Below, piece after piece: positions 24,490-33,403 of a DNA stretch of 64,000 nt. A program made the translations under genes and the position numbers. Location of the stretch: NCBI RefSeq assembly GCF_002019705.1, contig NZ_KV917377.1, forward strand, positions 2,354,565 to 2,418,564, given 5' to 3'. The stretch comes from Shouchella patagoniensis. Its GTDB lineage: Bacteria > Bacillota > Bacilli > Bacillales > Bacillaceae_D. Under the pieces are notes generated by a model. It was not told the DNA's origin, made no database searches, and saw nothing but the letters and a program-made list of their open reading frames with translations. Positions within the stretch are counted from its first letter, which is position 1. Each line of letters begins with the position of its first letter.

Positions 24490-25497
24490 GTGAACAAACC
24501 TACGATAAAAGACGTTGCTAAAGAAGCAAACGTTTCTATTGCCACCGTTTCCCGTATTATTAATAACGGAGTAGGCTACTCTGCCAAAACAAAAGACCTT
24601 GTTATGCAAACGGTTCAAAAAATGGGTTACTCCCCAAATGCGATTGCTCGCGGGCTTATTAACAAGCAAAGCAATACGATTGGTGTGCTTATGCCCGAAT
24701 TATCAGGACTCGTTAGCGCAGAGATTTTACACGGCATTGAAAAAGCTGCCCATAGTCAGGGCCAGAGTGTGATTGTTTGCAACACAGCATCTGTAGGAGG
24801 GCAGACACTCGATTATTTAAAACTGCTCCAGGAAAAGCAGGTTGACGGTGTTCTTTTCACAAGCCAATTTCTTACGCATGAATATGCCGATTTTATAAAG
24901 AAAATGGGCGTACCAGTGATCACGATTTCTGCCTATTCAGAAGACAGAGCCACCCCTGCTGTACGGGTGGATGATGAAACAGCCGCTTACGATGCCGTTA
25001 AATACTTACTGCAACAAGGGCACAGTGAAATCGGGATGATTAGTGGTTCACCTGGAGATAGACTTGCCGGAGCTCCCCGTATCGAGGGTTATAAAAAAGC
25101 GTTACACGACGAAGGCATTCCTTTTGATAAGACAAAAGTCGTTTGGCGAAACGGCTTTTACTTTGAAGACGGGCGAGAAGCATGTTCTCAACTACTGAAT
25201 GAACACCCTACGATTACGGCTCTATTCGCTGCTAGTGACGAGCTTGCCGTCGGTGCCATGACATCTGCAGCTGAACAAGGTATTCAAGTTCCCGATCAGC
25301 TTTCAATCATTGGTTATGATGGGACGAAATTAAGCGCTATGGTTCTTCCACCATTAACAACTGTATCGCAAAATTTTATTGAAATGGGCGAGACAGCTGC
25401 TACTTTACTACTTGATTCCATTCAAACCGGAGTCACTAGTAAAGGGGCAACTATACAACATCAAATTATTGAACGGAAATCAGTGAGGAAACTCTAG
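24490..25497 (+). CDS. LacI/GalR-family regulator of a sugar ABC transporter
   Basis: A 335-residue repressor. The DNA-binding domain opens with TIKDVAKEANVSIATVSRII, followed by the hinge helix (NAIARGLINKQ). The periplasmic-binding-protein-like effector domain contains IGVLMPELSGLVSAEIL, RVDDETAAYDAVKYLL and the family-typical end PPLTTVSQNFIEMG. Initiation is at GTG, four bases after GGTGGGGAG. Matching operators precede both its own gene and the transporter genes downstream, so it controls this locus. The inducer is a sugar of unknown identity. Confidence 0.92.
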   Translation: MNKPTIKDVAKEANVSIATVSRIINNGVGYSAKTKDLVMQTVQKMGYSPNAIARGLINKQSNTIGVLMPELSGLVSAEILHGIEKAAHSQGQSVIVCNTASVGGQTLDYLKLLQEKQVDGVLFTSQFLTHEYADFIKKMGVPVITISAYSEDRATPAVRVDDETAAYDAVKYLLQQGHSEIGMISGSPGDRLAGAPRIEGYKKALHDEGIPFDKTKVVWRNGFYFEDGREACSQLLNEHPTITALFAASDELAVGAMTSAAEQGIQVPDQLSIIGYDGTKLSAMVLPPLTTVSQNFIEMGETAATLLLDSIQTGVTSKGATIQHQIIERKSVRKL

Positions 25498-25518
25498 TTT
25501 CCTTGTTTTTTTGGACCG

Positions 25519-25539
25519 TTACGTAAACGCTTACGTAAA
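25519..25539 (+). promoter_or_regulatory. LacI-family operator 2
   Basis: The palindrome TTACGTAAACGCTTACGTAA lies 22 bases after the lacI stop codon and about 95 bases before the transporter operon, and matches operator 1. Confidence 0.7.
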
Positions 25540-25634
25540 TGTATTTTCCATCTAATTATAAGCTTGTTGGTATGACTTTTCGTTTTATGAAATCGTTCTC
25601 TTATTTAACAAAACGACCTAGGAAGGTGTTATTT

Positions 25635-26861
25635 ATGAAATGGATCGCGTCTCTCTCGATTGTTTCTACTTTATTGTTTGTTGCTGGCTGTTCCAATCAT
25701 CAAGCCGATGATGGAAAAGTGGAACTTGAATTGTTTTCAAATAAGGCAGAAAACATCGGTACGTATCAAAAACTAATTGAACGATTTGAAGCTGAACATG
25801 ACGATATTTCAATTAACCTGTATGCGCCACCAGATGCGGAAACATTACTCCGCACACGGCTTGTCAAAGATGACATGCCAGATATGTTAGCAATTGGCGG
25901 TAGCGCCATTTATGCAGAACTTTCTCAAGCTGGCATTCTTGTTGATTACAGTGGCGATCCGATGCTTAATGGAATTCAAGATGCTTATTTATCAATGATT
26001 TCTGAATTGGAAGGTCCCGAACAGACAGGAATCCACGGTGTACCATTTGCCGCAAATGCCAATACAGTCATATACAACAAACAAAAACTAGATGAACTTA
26101 ACCTTGAAGTCCCAAAAACATGGGATGATTTCATCTATGCACTTGAAACAGCCCAATCAGCTGGCGAAATTCCTATCTATTTTACATTCCAAGATGCTTG
26201 GACAACGATGCCCGTTTGGAATTCTATTTCTGGCGTTTTGCAACCAGAACAGTTCGCAACGAAAAAAACAGAAGGGGCGCTCACATTTGCTCAAACCCAC
26301 CAGGAAGCAACGGGTAAACTACTGACTTTACTCGACTACGGTCATGATCGTATGTACGGGATTGGCTATGACGATGGCAACCGTGCTTTCGCACAAGGAG
26401 AAGGGCTTTTTTACTTCCAAGGAAACTGGGCAGTGCCAGAAATTTTAACAACAAATCCAGACATGGACCTTGGCGTCTTTGCAATGCCCACTACTAACGA
26501 ACTTGAGGAGAACAAGCTTGTATCAGGGGTGGATGTGTTATTTTCGACACTTAAAGATTCAGAGCATCCAGACGAAGCCGCAGCCTTTATTGAATTTATG
26601 TTAGAAGAAGAACAGTCCGAACAGTACATGGCTGAACAAGCGGCATTCTCGGTTCTTGATGGCGTCTTGTCCGATGATCCCTACATGAGTGGAATCCGTG
26701 ATGACTTTGCTGAAGGATCTATTACTAGTTTCCCAGACCACTTCTATCCGCCTGGCATGGGTGTGGAGAATATGGTCCAAGAATTTATGTATCGTAAAAA
26801 CGCAGATGATTTCCTCAATCGGCTGGACCGAGAGTGGGATCAAATCCAACTACGGTTTTAG
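25635..26861 (+). CDS. Sugar ABC transporter substrate-binding lipoprotein (family 1)
   Basis: A 408-residue extracellular binding protein of the CUT1 (MalE/MsmE-like) class. The lipobox is FVAGC near residue 20. Family signatures include a hinge strand NANTVIYNKQKLDELNLEVP with PKTWDDF next to it, and the terminal cleft region ALTFAQTHQEATG. It captures an oligosaccharide or glycoside for the two permeases encoded next. The start is fixed by GGAAGGTG six bases before the ATG; the frame upstream lacks a signal. No ATPase gene is nearby, so a shared MsmX-type ATPase probably energises it. Confidence 0.92.
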   Translation: MKWIASLSIVSTLLFVAGCSNHQADDGKVELELFSNKAENIGTYQKLIERFEAEHDDISINLYAPPDAETLLRTRLVKDDMPDMLAIGGSAIYAELSQAGILVDYSGDPMLNGIQDAYLSMISELEGPEQTGIHGVPFAANANTVIYNKQKLDELNLEVPKTWDDFIYALETAQSAGEIPIYFTFQDAWTTMPVWNSISGVLQPEQFATKKTEGALTFAQTHQEATGKLLTLLDYGHDRMYGIGYDDGNRAFAQGEGLFYFQGNWAVPEILTTNPDMDLGVFAMPTTNELEENKLVSGVDVLFSTLKDSEHPDEAAAFIEFMLEEEQSEQYMAEQAAFSVLDGVLSDDPYMSGIRDDFAEGSITSFPDHFYPPGMGVENMVQEFMYRKNADDFLNRLDREWDQIQLRF

Positions 26862-26876
26862 AAAGGGGAAAAGATA

Positions 26877-27740
26877 ATGAAATCTAGACAACGCACTTTT
26901 TTGCTTATGACGATACCTGCACTTGTTCTTTTCTTTTTCTTTCATACTTTTCCACTGCTCCAAGGCGTCTTTTACAGCTTTACAAATTGGCGCGGTTACG
27001 GCGAATGGGATTTCGTTGGTTTCTCAAACTACTTAAACGTTTTCCAAGACATGCGTGCGTGGAGTGCCTACGGCTTTACTTTCCAATTTGCCATTGTTTC
27101 AACAATTTTAGTTAATATCTTTGCATTGCTTATTGCTCTTGGCTTAAATGCCAAGATTAAGTTCCAGAAAACATTAAGAGCCGTTTATTTTCTACCAAAT
27201 ATTTTAAGCATTTTAATTGTCGGCTACATTTTCCAATTTATATTCACACTCTTTCTGCCACAAATCGCTGATTTCTTAGGTATCAACGCACTTGCAACCA
27301 ATATTCTTGGGAGCCCTGATTATGCCTGGATCGGTGTTGTTATCATGGCTGTATGGCAAGCAACAGCCTTTAATGTCATCTTATACTTAGCTGGACTTCA
27401 AACCGTGTCTGAAGACGTATATGAAGCAGCAGCTATTGATGGAGCGCGTCCTTGGCGTAGGTTCTGGAGTATTACGTTTCCGATGATCGCTCCATTCTTC
27501 ACAATCAATATGGTGTTAGCCTTAAAAAACTTCTTAATGGTTTTTGATCATATTATCGCTTTAACTGGTGGTGGGCCAGGATATGCAACAGAGTCCATCT
27601 CTGTTTTAATTTTCCGTGGAGGTTTTGAAGGCAGTCAATTTGGTTATCAATCGGCTAATGCCGTGATTTACTTCATTGTCATTGTCGCCATTTCCATCTT
27701 TCAACTTCGCGTTTTACAAAAAAGGGAGGTGCAGCAGTAA
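26877..27740 (+). CDS. Sugar ABC transporter permease (MalF-like)
   Basis: A 287-residue inner permease with six predicted helices. The cytoplasmic ATPase-contact loop (EAA motif) reads YEAAAIDGARPWRRFWSITFP. It is typical of CUT1 transporters. It lies 15 bases after the binding-protein gene and its stop overlaps the next start (TAATG). Confidence 0.93.
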   Translation: MKSRQRTFLLMTIPALVLFFFFHTFPLLQGVFYSFTNWRGYGEWDFVGFSNYLNVFQDMRAWSAYGFTFQFAIVSTILVNIFALLIALGLNAKIKFQKTLRAVYFLPNILSILIVGYIFQFIFTLFLPQIADFLGINALATNILGSPDYAWIGVVIMAVWQATAFNVILYLAGLQTVSEDVYEAAAIDGARPWRRFWSITFPMIAPFFTINMVLALKNFLMVFDHIIALTGGGPGYATESISVLIFRGGFEGSQFGYQSANAVIYFIVIVAISIFQLRVLQKREVQQ

Positions 27741-28570
27741 TGGCGAAGAAACAAAAGAAGAAAAGAAATTGGCTCGTCACGAGCTTGCTCATTCTTGGTT
27801 CACTCGTTATTCTTTTTCCACTGTATTTAACAATCAATATTGCCTTAAAAACACCGCAAGAAATGGGTGAACCTTTGTTGTCGCTACCTAACGAATGGCG
27901 CTTTCAAAATTTCGCTGATGCGATGGAGCTAACCAATTTCTTTAGCGCGTTCACAAATAGCTTTATTGTTACCACAGCAGTCGTTGTCTTAACTGTGTTA
28001 AGCAATTCTCTTGTTTCTTATGCCATTGCCCGCAATATGCATAAAGGCTTTTACAAAGCGCTTTTTTATTATTTTGTTAGTGCCATGTTTGTGCCATTTC
28101 CCATTATTATGTTGCCTCTCGTTCGTCAGACGGCGATTTGGAACATGGACAATTTGTTTGGCTTAATCGTGCTTTACATCGTCTTTCAATTATCATTTAA
28201 CGTATTCATTTATGTTGGCTACATTAAATCGATTCCAGTTGAACTTGAAGAAGCAGCCGTGATGGACGGGGCAAGTTCTTGGGGCATCTTTTGGAAAGTC
28301 ATCTTTCCACTGCTCGGGCCAATGAATGCGACTGTGGCGATTTTAACTGCTCTATATGCTTGGAATGATTTCCTGCTGCCGCTTGTTATTCTAACAGACC
28401 CAGCGGATGCAACTTTGCCATTGACTCAGTACATCTTCCAATCAGAGTTTAGCACCAATTACAATTTGGCCTTTGCTTCTTACTTATTGGCCATGCTCCC
28501 GATGATCCTCGTTTATTTAATTGCACAACGTTGGATTATCGGGAATGTGACACGAGGTGCGATCAAGTAA
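27740..28570 (+). CDS. Sugar ABC transporter permease (MalG-like)
   Basis: A 276-residue permease with six helices and the EAA loop EEAAVMDGASSWGIFWKVIF. The end (AQRWIIGNVTRGAIK) matches the usual C-terminus of MalG-type proteins (YFVxGLTxGAVK). Translation is coupled to the preceding permease. A GC-rich terminator follows. Confidence 0.93.
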   Translation: MAKKQKKKRNWLVTSLLILGSLVILFPLYLTINIALKTPQEMGEPLLSLPNEWRFQNFADAMELTNFFSAFTNSFIVTTAVVVLTVLSNSLVSYAIARNMHKGFYKALFYYFVSAMFVPFPIIMLPLVRQTAIWNMDNLFGLIVLYIVFQLSFNVFIYVGYIKSIPVELEEAAVMDGASSWGIFWKVIFPLLGPMNATVAILTALYAWNDFLLPLVILTDPADATLPLTQYIFQSEFSTNYNLAFASYLLAMLPMILVYLIAQRWIIGNVTRGAIK

Positions 28571-28576
28571 GGGAAA

Positions 28577-28604
28577 AATGCCGCCCACTTAAACGGGCGG
28601 CATT
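28577..28604 (+). terminator. Terminator of the sugar ABC operon
   Basis: A ten-base stem (AATGCCGCCC / GGGCGGCATT) with an eight-base loop, then CTTTCC. It may serve both converging genes. Confidence 0.8.
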
Positions 28605-28626
28605 CTTTCCTATTATCTTATTCAAC

Positions 28627-29586
28627 TCATGCACTTCCTCGTTCAATTAATTTCACTTCAATCTCTTCCTGCGAGATTTCCTCTGCAAGTGCCTGCCTGA
28701 ATGTCTTACGTCCAATTTCACTTAGTTTCATGTCCACTGTTGTTAACTGAAAGATACGGGAAATAGGTTGGTTATCAAAGCCTATAACAGCAAGTTCTGT
28801 GCCAATCTGTATCCCTTGTTCTCGTGCTGCCGTAATGGCGCCGCTCGCCACTTGATCACTTGTCAGCATAAGAGCAGTCGGGCGGACGTCTAACTTTGAC
28901 CACTGCCTAATAAGCTCCACTCCATCTTCAAAATGAAAACAATGACTAAATACATACTCACTCCGGTACGGTTGGTTGATTTCAGTTAAGAAATCACGGT
29001 AAGCAGTAGCTCGTTGCACGCTATTTGTCCCTTCAAGCCGACCGATTGAATAGCCAATTTGATCATGTCCTTTTGCATGCAAATACGTAAGGGCTTGTTT
29101 AAAAACAGCATAATGGTTTACGTACGTTCCGCTCATCTTCGTATGTAACGTTTTTTCATACAACACAATATTCCCGTATTGGGTATACGGTTCAATTACC
29201 TCTAGCTGACACGTTCTCGAACAAATGATGAGCGCGTCCACTTGCCTATACTTAAGCATCTCCAGCGCCTCTACTTCTCGACTTTCTTCATACTTGGTTT
29301 GAATAAACACGAGTTTGTAACGACTCTGAAATGCTTCCTCCGCCATCCCCTCAAGAAGAGCAGCGAAATAAGGGCGGTTTGTAAAAGGGACAACCACACC
29401 AACCATAAACGTTTTTCCTGTACTTAAATGTACAGCATTAATATTGCGATCGTAGCGATGTTTTTTAATCACTTGTTCCACTGCGTTACGTTTTTCTTCA
29501 CTCACATAAGGATGCCCGTTTAATACTCTGGAAACGGTTGATACAGAGACATTTGCCTCCTTTGCAATCTGCCGGATATTTGCCAT
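28627..29586 (-). CDS. LacI-family regulator, CcpB-like
   Basis: A 319-residue repressor. The HTH opens with MANIRQIAKEANVSVSTVSR, then the hinge region VLNGHPYVSEEKRNAV. The N-terminal 40 residues are close to what I recall of Bacillus CcpB. The effector domain is present (VGVVVPFTNRPYFAALLEG, and LMLTSDQVASGAITAA). The start chosen is the ATG giving MANI; a longer frame of 19 codons runs across a palindrome and is not preferred. Its target may be itself and the divergent genes. Confidence 0.88.
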   Translation of the reverse strand: MANIRQIAKEANVSVSTVSRVLNGHPYVSEEKRNAVEQVIKKHRYDRNINAVHLSTGKTFMVGVVVPFTNRPYFAALLEGMAEEAFQSRYKLVFIQTKYEESREVEALEMLKYRQVDALIICSRTCQLEVIEPYTQYGNIVLYEKTLHTKMSGTYVNHYAVFKQALTYLHAKGHDQIGYSIGRLEGTNSVQRATAYRDFLTEINQPYRSEYVFSHCFHFEDGVELIRQWSKLDVRPTALMLTSDQVASGAITAAREQGIQIGTELAVIGFDNQPISRIFQLTTVDMKLSEIGRKTFRQALAEEISQEEIEVKLIERGSA

Positions 29587-29615
29587 CGGTACAATCGCCT
29601 CTTTTCTTCTTGCTC

Positions 29616-29629
29616 TGAAACGCGTTTCA
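29616..29629. promoter_or_regulatory. Perfect 14-bp palindrome, LacI-type operator
   Basis: TGAAACGCGTTTCA lies 30 bases upstream of the CcpB-like start and 41 bases before the small membrane-protein gene on the other strand. It has the CG centre of LacI-family sites but departs from cre at two central positions. Confidence 0.6.
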
Positions 29630-29670
29630 TCTTGTATGCTCATTTTATCAACTCAATAGGAGGAATAAAA

Positions 29671-29814
29671 ATGGTACTTCTAGCTGGTATTGGCTCACTT
29701 CTCTTCATGTGCAATTCCATTCTTACACTAACTTATATCGCTTGCAAGGCTAAGCAAACAAAAGATTCGAAAGCAAAAAAACAAGACCCCTTTCACTTCT
29801 TATTTGATGTCTAG
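29671..29814 (+). CDS. Small membrane protein, 47 aa
   Basis: A perfect TAGGAGG site lies seven bases before the ATG. One hydrophobic helix (residues 1-24, with GIGSLLFMCNSILTLTYIAC) is followed by a basic, Lys-rich tail ending in HFLFDV. No family recognised. Resembles the 40-aa gene at 8992 only in general design. Confidence 0.5.
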   Translation: MVLLAGIGSLLFMCNSILTLTYIACKAKQTKDSKAKKQDPFHFLFDV

Positions 29815-29992
29815 AAACAACCATCACCTTCTAAGTAAACAAACAGTAGAACCTCCCTTCTACCTGTAAGCGCTCCATTAATCTTCATCTTTTTATTCTT
29901 ACAAAAGGCTAGACATCCACCTCGTATTGCTGTATCTTTGGTATTCGTTTGCGCGAAATGGATGCGCAGAAAAAAAGGGAGGGATGCTAAAG

Positions 29993-31168
29993 ATGGCTCG
30001 CTTAATGAATAATCGAAAACTAATTTTAACCATTTTTATGATGGGGACTTTTGCAGTTGGAATGACGGAATATGTAGTGACAGGTCTCTTAACCGAATTC
30101 GCAAGGGATTTAAATGTCAGCGTGTCGACAACGGGGCTTTTGCTTAGTGTCTATGCGATAAGCGTAGCAGTCTTTGGCCCCATCCTACGGATTCTCACCA
30201 TTAAATATTCACCAAAACCACTTTTGATTGGGCTCGTTTCCCTCTTTATTGTCAGCAATATTGTTGCGGCAACTGCTCCCAATTTCGAGGTGTTATTGTT
30301 ATCTCGCCTCATGTCAGCAGCCATGCATGCCCCGTTCTTTGGCTTATGTATGTCTATGGCGATTAATTTGTCTGCGCCTGAAAAACGCACAAGCGCGATT
30401 GCATCCGTTCAAGGGGGCTTGACGATCGCCGTTATGATCGGTGTTCCATTTGGGTCATATCTTGGCGGTGTACTTGACTGGCGCATGGTCTTTTGGTTCC
30501 TCGTTGTCCTTGGAATCATTGTTTTACTCGGTCTAATTACGTTTGTTCCAAACGATAAGCATACAGAGATTCCTCAGCTAAAAAAGGAATTACATGCGTT
30601 GCGCAACAGAAATGTGCTATGGGTGTTAGCCATTATCGTATTTGGCTTTTCCGGCGTGTTCACAGCTTATACGTTTAAAGAACCGATGCTCCGAGAGTTT
30701 GCTGGATTTGGTGTTACCGGCGTTACATTTGGCCTGTTTGCTTTTGGACTTGGCGCTGTTATTGGCAATTTCGCTTCAGGTCGTGTGCTTCCAAGTAAAC
30801 TAACAAAAATATTGATGTTTACCTTGATTGGGCTCGCAGCAGTGCTTGCCTCATTAACCTTTCTGTTACAAGTACCTGGTGTTGCATTTCTTATCTGCTT
30901 CTTATTTGGCGCAGGTACGTTTGGTACAACACCACTTTTAAATGCAAAAGTCATTTTGGCCGCAAAGGAAGCCCCCATGCTTTCTGGTACAATTGCCGCT
31001 TCCATCTTTAATGTAGCGAACGCGATAGGCGCGACACTCGGTACCATCTTCTTAAACGCCGGTTTTAGCTATACAATGATTACGTTTGCAGCAGCAGGCA
31101 TTATTTTATTCGGTCTCGTGCTCACCATCATTACGAGTTGGGTTGAAGACAAAACCTTATTTGAATAG
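29993..31168 (+). CDS. MFS transporter, AraJ/PbuE-like exporter
   Basis: A 391-residue twelve-helix transporter of the DHA1 class. The opening TFAVGMTEYVVTGLLTEFA is the mark of the AraJ/YdhP/PbuE cluster, which exports nucleosides, sugars or drugs. The start with the best spacing is the ATG at 29993, ten bases after AAGGGAGG; another ATG three codons earlier touches the ribosome binding site. A terminator follows. Substrate unknown. Confidence 0.88.
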   Translation: MARLMNNRKLILTIFMMGTFAVGMTEYVVTGLLTEFARDLNVSVSTTGLLLSVYAISVAVFGPILRILTIKYSPKPLLIGLVSLFIVSNIVAATAPNFEVLLLSRLMSAAMHAPFFGLCMSMAINLSAPEKRTSAIASVQGGLTIAVMIGVPFGSYLGGVLDWRMVFWFLVVLGIIVLLGLITFVPNDKHTEIPQLKKELHALRNRNVLWVLAIIVFGFSGVFTAYTFKEPMLREFAGFGVTGVTFGLFAFGLGAVIGNFASGRVLPSKLTKILMFTLIGLAAVLASLTFLLQVPGVAFLICFLFGAGTFGTTPLLNAKVILAAKEAPMLSGTIAASIFNVANAIGATLGTIFLNAGFSYTMITFAAAGIILFGLVLTIITSWVEDKTLFE

Positions 31169-31170
31169 GA

Positions 31171-31206
31171 AAAAGAGTGTTGCGCTTGCTGCAACACTCT
31201 TTTCTT
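31171..31206. terminator. Bidirectional terminator between MFS and AraC genes
   Basis: A 13-base stem (AAAAGAGTGTTGC / GCAACACTCTTTT) with T on both strands between convergent genes. Confidence 0.85.
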
Positions 31207-31218
31207 TTTACGGACAAC

Positions 31219-32040
31219 CTACTTCTTTTTTACAGGTATCCAAATTTCTGTTTTTTCATCCGTTCCTTTAACCATTTCAGGAGCTTCTGCTAGTTCATAA
31301 CCAGAGATAGGGAACCACTCGGTATACACTCGCTCCCATGTAGTTAATAATGCATCTGGCATCTCTCCTATCGCTTGAAATACTGCCCACGTTTGGGGAG
31401 AGATCGCAAGTTGTTCTAGTTCTTTTGGACATGGTTTGCTAGTCGCTGTTGCAATATAGTAATCGACATCCCCATTCTCTTTTGTTAATGAAACATGTAA
31501 GATGCCCGAAAACGAAGTATTATCATAGGGCTTAACAGCCTCTTCAATTTCCTCAAGATGTGCCCACATTGCTGGGTTGAATTCGGATTCACCTGTAGAC
31601 ACGGTTTCTTTTTTTCCCACAACAGTAAATGCTTCTTTCTCCACAAACCTATAGTTCATTTCGACATCTCCCTTAATCGCCATTTGAAAGGTCATCATCG
31701 GATACGCTTTTAATGGAACGTCCGTATTTTTTACTGAACTAGGAGTGACTTCATGCAGCATTTGAAACGCTCTTGAAAAGGAATCAGGTGATTTATAACC
31801 ATACTTCATAGCCACATCAATGACTCTTACATTCCTTTCTTTTAACTCAAAAGCGGCTAAGGTCAAACGTCTTCTGCGAATATATTCCGTTAATGAGATC
31901 CCAGCTATGAATGAAAACATACGTCTAAAATGATGCTCTGAAAAGTATGCAATCCTTGCAACCTCTGCATAATCAATCTCTTCATCCAAATTGTTTTCAA
32001 TATAGCTTACTGCGGCATTCATATTTTTAAGCATATCCAT
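31219..32040 (-). CDS. AraC-type regulator with GyrI-like effector domain
   Basis: A 273-residue protein. The N-terminal AraC DNA-binding domain holds two helix-turn-helix units (YAEVARIAYFSEHHFRRMFS and VIDVAMKYGYKSPDSFSRAF). The C-terminal 150 residues are a GyrI-like small-molecule-binding domain, ending TEIWIPVKK. Such proteins (Rob- or YdeE-like) sense hydrophobic compounds or stress. GAGGTTA precedes the ATG. It is a single gene; its target is not evident. Confidence 0.88.
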   Translation of the reverse strand: MDMLKNMNAAVSYIENNLDEEIDYAEVARIAYFSEHHFRRMFSFIAGISLTEYIRRRRLTLAAFELKERNVRVIDVAMKYGYKSPDSFSRAFQMLHEVTPSSVKNTDVPLKAYPMMTFQMAIKGDVEMNYRFVEKEAFTVVGKKETVSTGESEFNPAMWAHLEEIEEAVKPYDNTSFSGILHVSLTKENGDVDYYIATATSKPCPKELEQLAISPQTWAVFQAIGEMPDALLTTWERVYTEWFPISGYELAEAPEMVKGTDEKTEIWIPVKKK

Positions 32041-32242
32041 TTAAATAACCTCCCTTCGCTTTTAAGAATAACAAGATAGCTAATGAACCATCCGATTCAC
32101 ATTGTTCAGATTTGTAGGGTTGTATACATATACGTAATTAATACTATCATAAACATATTATTCCTTAGTTATTTAGCAGGTTGTTTAAACAATGTTAAAA
32201 AGGAACCGCAAGTTACGTACATTGTTATTTCCACATGAACAC

Positions 32243-32458
32243 TTACAATGGCGCAATACGCAATCGAGAAGCAACTCGTTGAAGCTCCTCTTTACTTGCT
32301 GTTAAATCATTGTTCAGCCTGTTGTTTAGGAACAACGAGTGTATGTCCTTAACGAATAGGACGAATATCTAAAAAGGCAACACACCACTCGTCTTCATAA
32401 ACCATTTGACTCTCCATTTTTTCGCTGCAATTGCACAAAATAGACAGCTTTTATCCAC
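32243..32458 (-). pseudogene. HIT-family (histidine triad) protein pseudogene
   Basis: The minus strand keeps a fine ribosome binding site (GGGAGGT) and a GTG start followed by VDKSCLFCAIA, the CxxC zinc element of HIT hydrolases. After a one-base loss in an A6 run the frame continues as MESQMVYEDEWCVAFLDIRP, then a TAA stop where relatives have lysine, then GHTLVVPKQQAEQ. A further frame change leads to DLTASKEELQRVASRLRIA and a stop. The HxHxH triad is missing. This is a decayed HIT gene with two frameshifts and at least one nonsense mutation. Confidence 0.75.
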
Positions 32459-32634
32459 GTAAATCTACCTCCCTTATTGTTTGAAAGACGGACTTAAGAC
32501 GTTTCCAACGTCAAACAATCTATCATTGAACTAATACGCTAGAAACAATAAAATCCCTGGCAAAGGAAACGATTCCACACAAAAGTAAAAGGTGATACGA
32601 TAGAAAGCAAGAGTCATTCAGGAGGTTCTACACC

Positions 32635-32897
32635 ATGTTATTTTTCTAAAAAAGTCCGAAGCCATTATCCGTTATCTGTTTTTATTCCTTTTTTTCGTCT
32701 TCTTAATTGGTTCTATCACCTTGTCAAAAGAGAACATAACGGATCAAATCATTTTATATGGTATTGCTGGTATTTCTGCGATTGGCATTGTTACAGGTAT
32801 CAACCATATTCAAATGGAGCGCATAAGCGCCATATTTGAAATTGTGTTTTGTAGTCTTGCACTTATCCTTATCTTTTTTTGTTATTTAATCAATTGA
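32635..32897 (+). pseudogene. Frameshifted small membrane protein gene
   Basis: A GGAGG site lies nine bases before an ATG, but the frame ends after four codons (ATG TTA TTT TTC TAA). In the -1 frame a complete reading of about 84 codons begins at once (KKSEAIIRYLFLFLFFVFLI) and continues with two more hydrophobic stretches to a TGA 15 bases before the ASCH gene. One extra T in the T5 run would restore an 87-residue three-helix membrane protein. It is a one-base frameshift, a sequence error, or a slippage-controlled gene. No family recognised. Confidence 0.65.
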
Positions 32898-32912
32898 TCG
32901 GAGGATTTACAT

Positions 32913-33392
32913 ATGGAGCAATGTGATACTGCTGAAACGCTCTGGCAAGTGTACTTACAGAAAAATCCCCACGCCAAGTCAAAGGGCTACAGCGCTTTTG
33001 CTTTTGGTGACGGATCAAAAGCAATGGCTGATGAGCTTAGTGCCCTTGTAGTTCAAGGAGAAAAAACAGGGACTTCCTCTGCTTTTGCTTTGTACGGAGA
33101 GGAACCACTTCCAAAAGTAGGCGATTTTAGCGTGGTTTTAGATGGCGACGGCGATGCTGTTGCGATCATTGAATGCCTAGCAGTTGACCTTATCCCTTAT
33201 CATGAAGTGACGGAAGCACACGCCTTATCAGAAGGGGAGGGTGACCGCACGCTTGATTACTGGAAAAGCGTACACGAACCTTTTTTTACGAGCGAATTAG
33301 AAAACGTGGGGCACGTCTTTTCAACCGATATGATCGTCGTATTTGAACGTTTTAACGTTGTTCATTTGCCCCAACAGAAGAAGAACAGCTAG
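32913..33392 (+). CDS. ASCH-domain protein
   Basis: A 159-residue protein with an ASCH (PUA-like) fold, recognised by VVQGEKTGTSSAF (the GxKxxT element) and the strand PKVGDFSVVLDGDGDAVAIIE. ASCH proteins bind nucleic acid or modified nucleosides. The later helix contains LDYWKSVHEPFF, a feature of the YqfB/YtfA-like set. It starts after CGGAGG and is followed 11 bases later by a GNAT gene, so the two are co-transcribed, possibly together with the frameshifted gene in front. Confidence 0.8.
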   Translation: MEQCDTAETLWQVYLQKNPHAKSKGYSAFAFGDGSKAMADELSALVVQGEKTGTSSAFALYGEEPLPKVGDFSVVLDGDGDAVAIIECLAVDLIPYHEVTEAHALSEGEGDRTLDYWKSVHEPFFTSELENVGHVFSTDMIVVFERFNVVHLPQQKKNS

Positions 33393-33403
33393 GAGGCTTT
33401 TCG

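Noticed and set aside
29616-29629. cre site
   Set aside because: TGAAACGCGTTTCA differs from the cre consensus at the central positions; it fits a LacI-type operator better.
32640-32660. Programmed -1 frameshift site
   Set aside because: The tract is not a canonical slippery heptamer and no downstream stem was found; a plain indel or sequence error is simpler.
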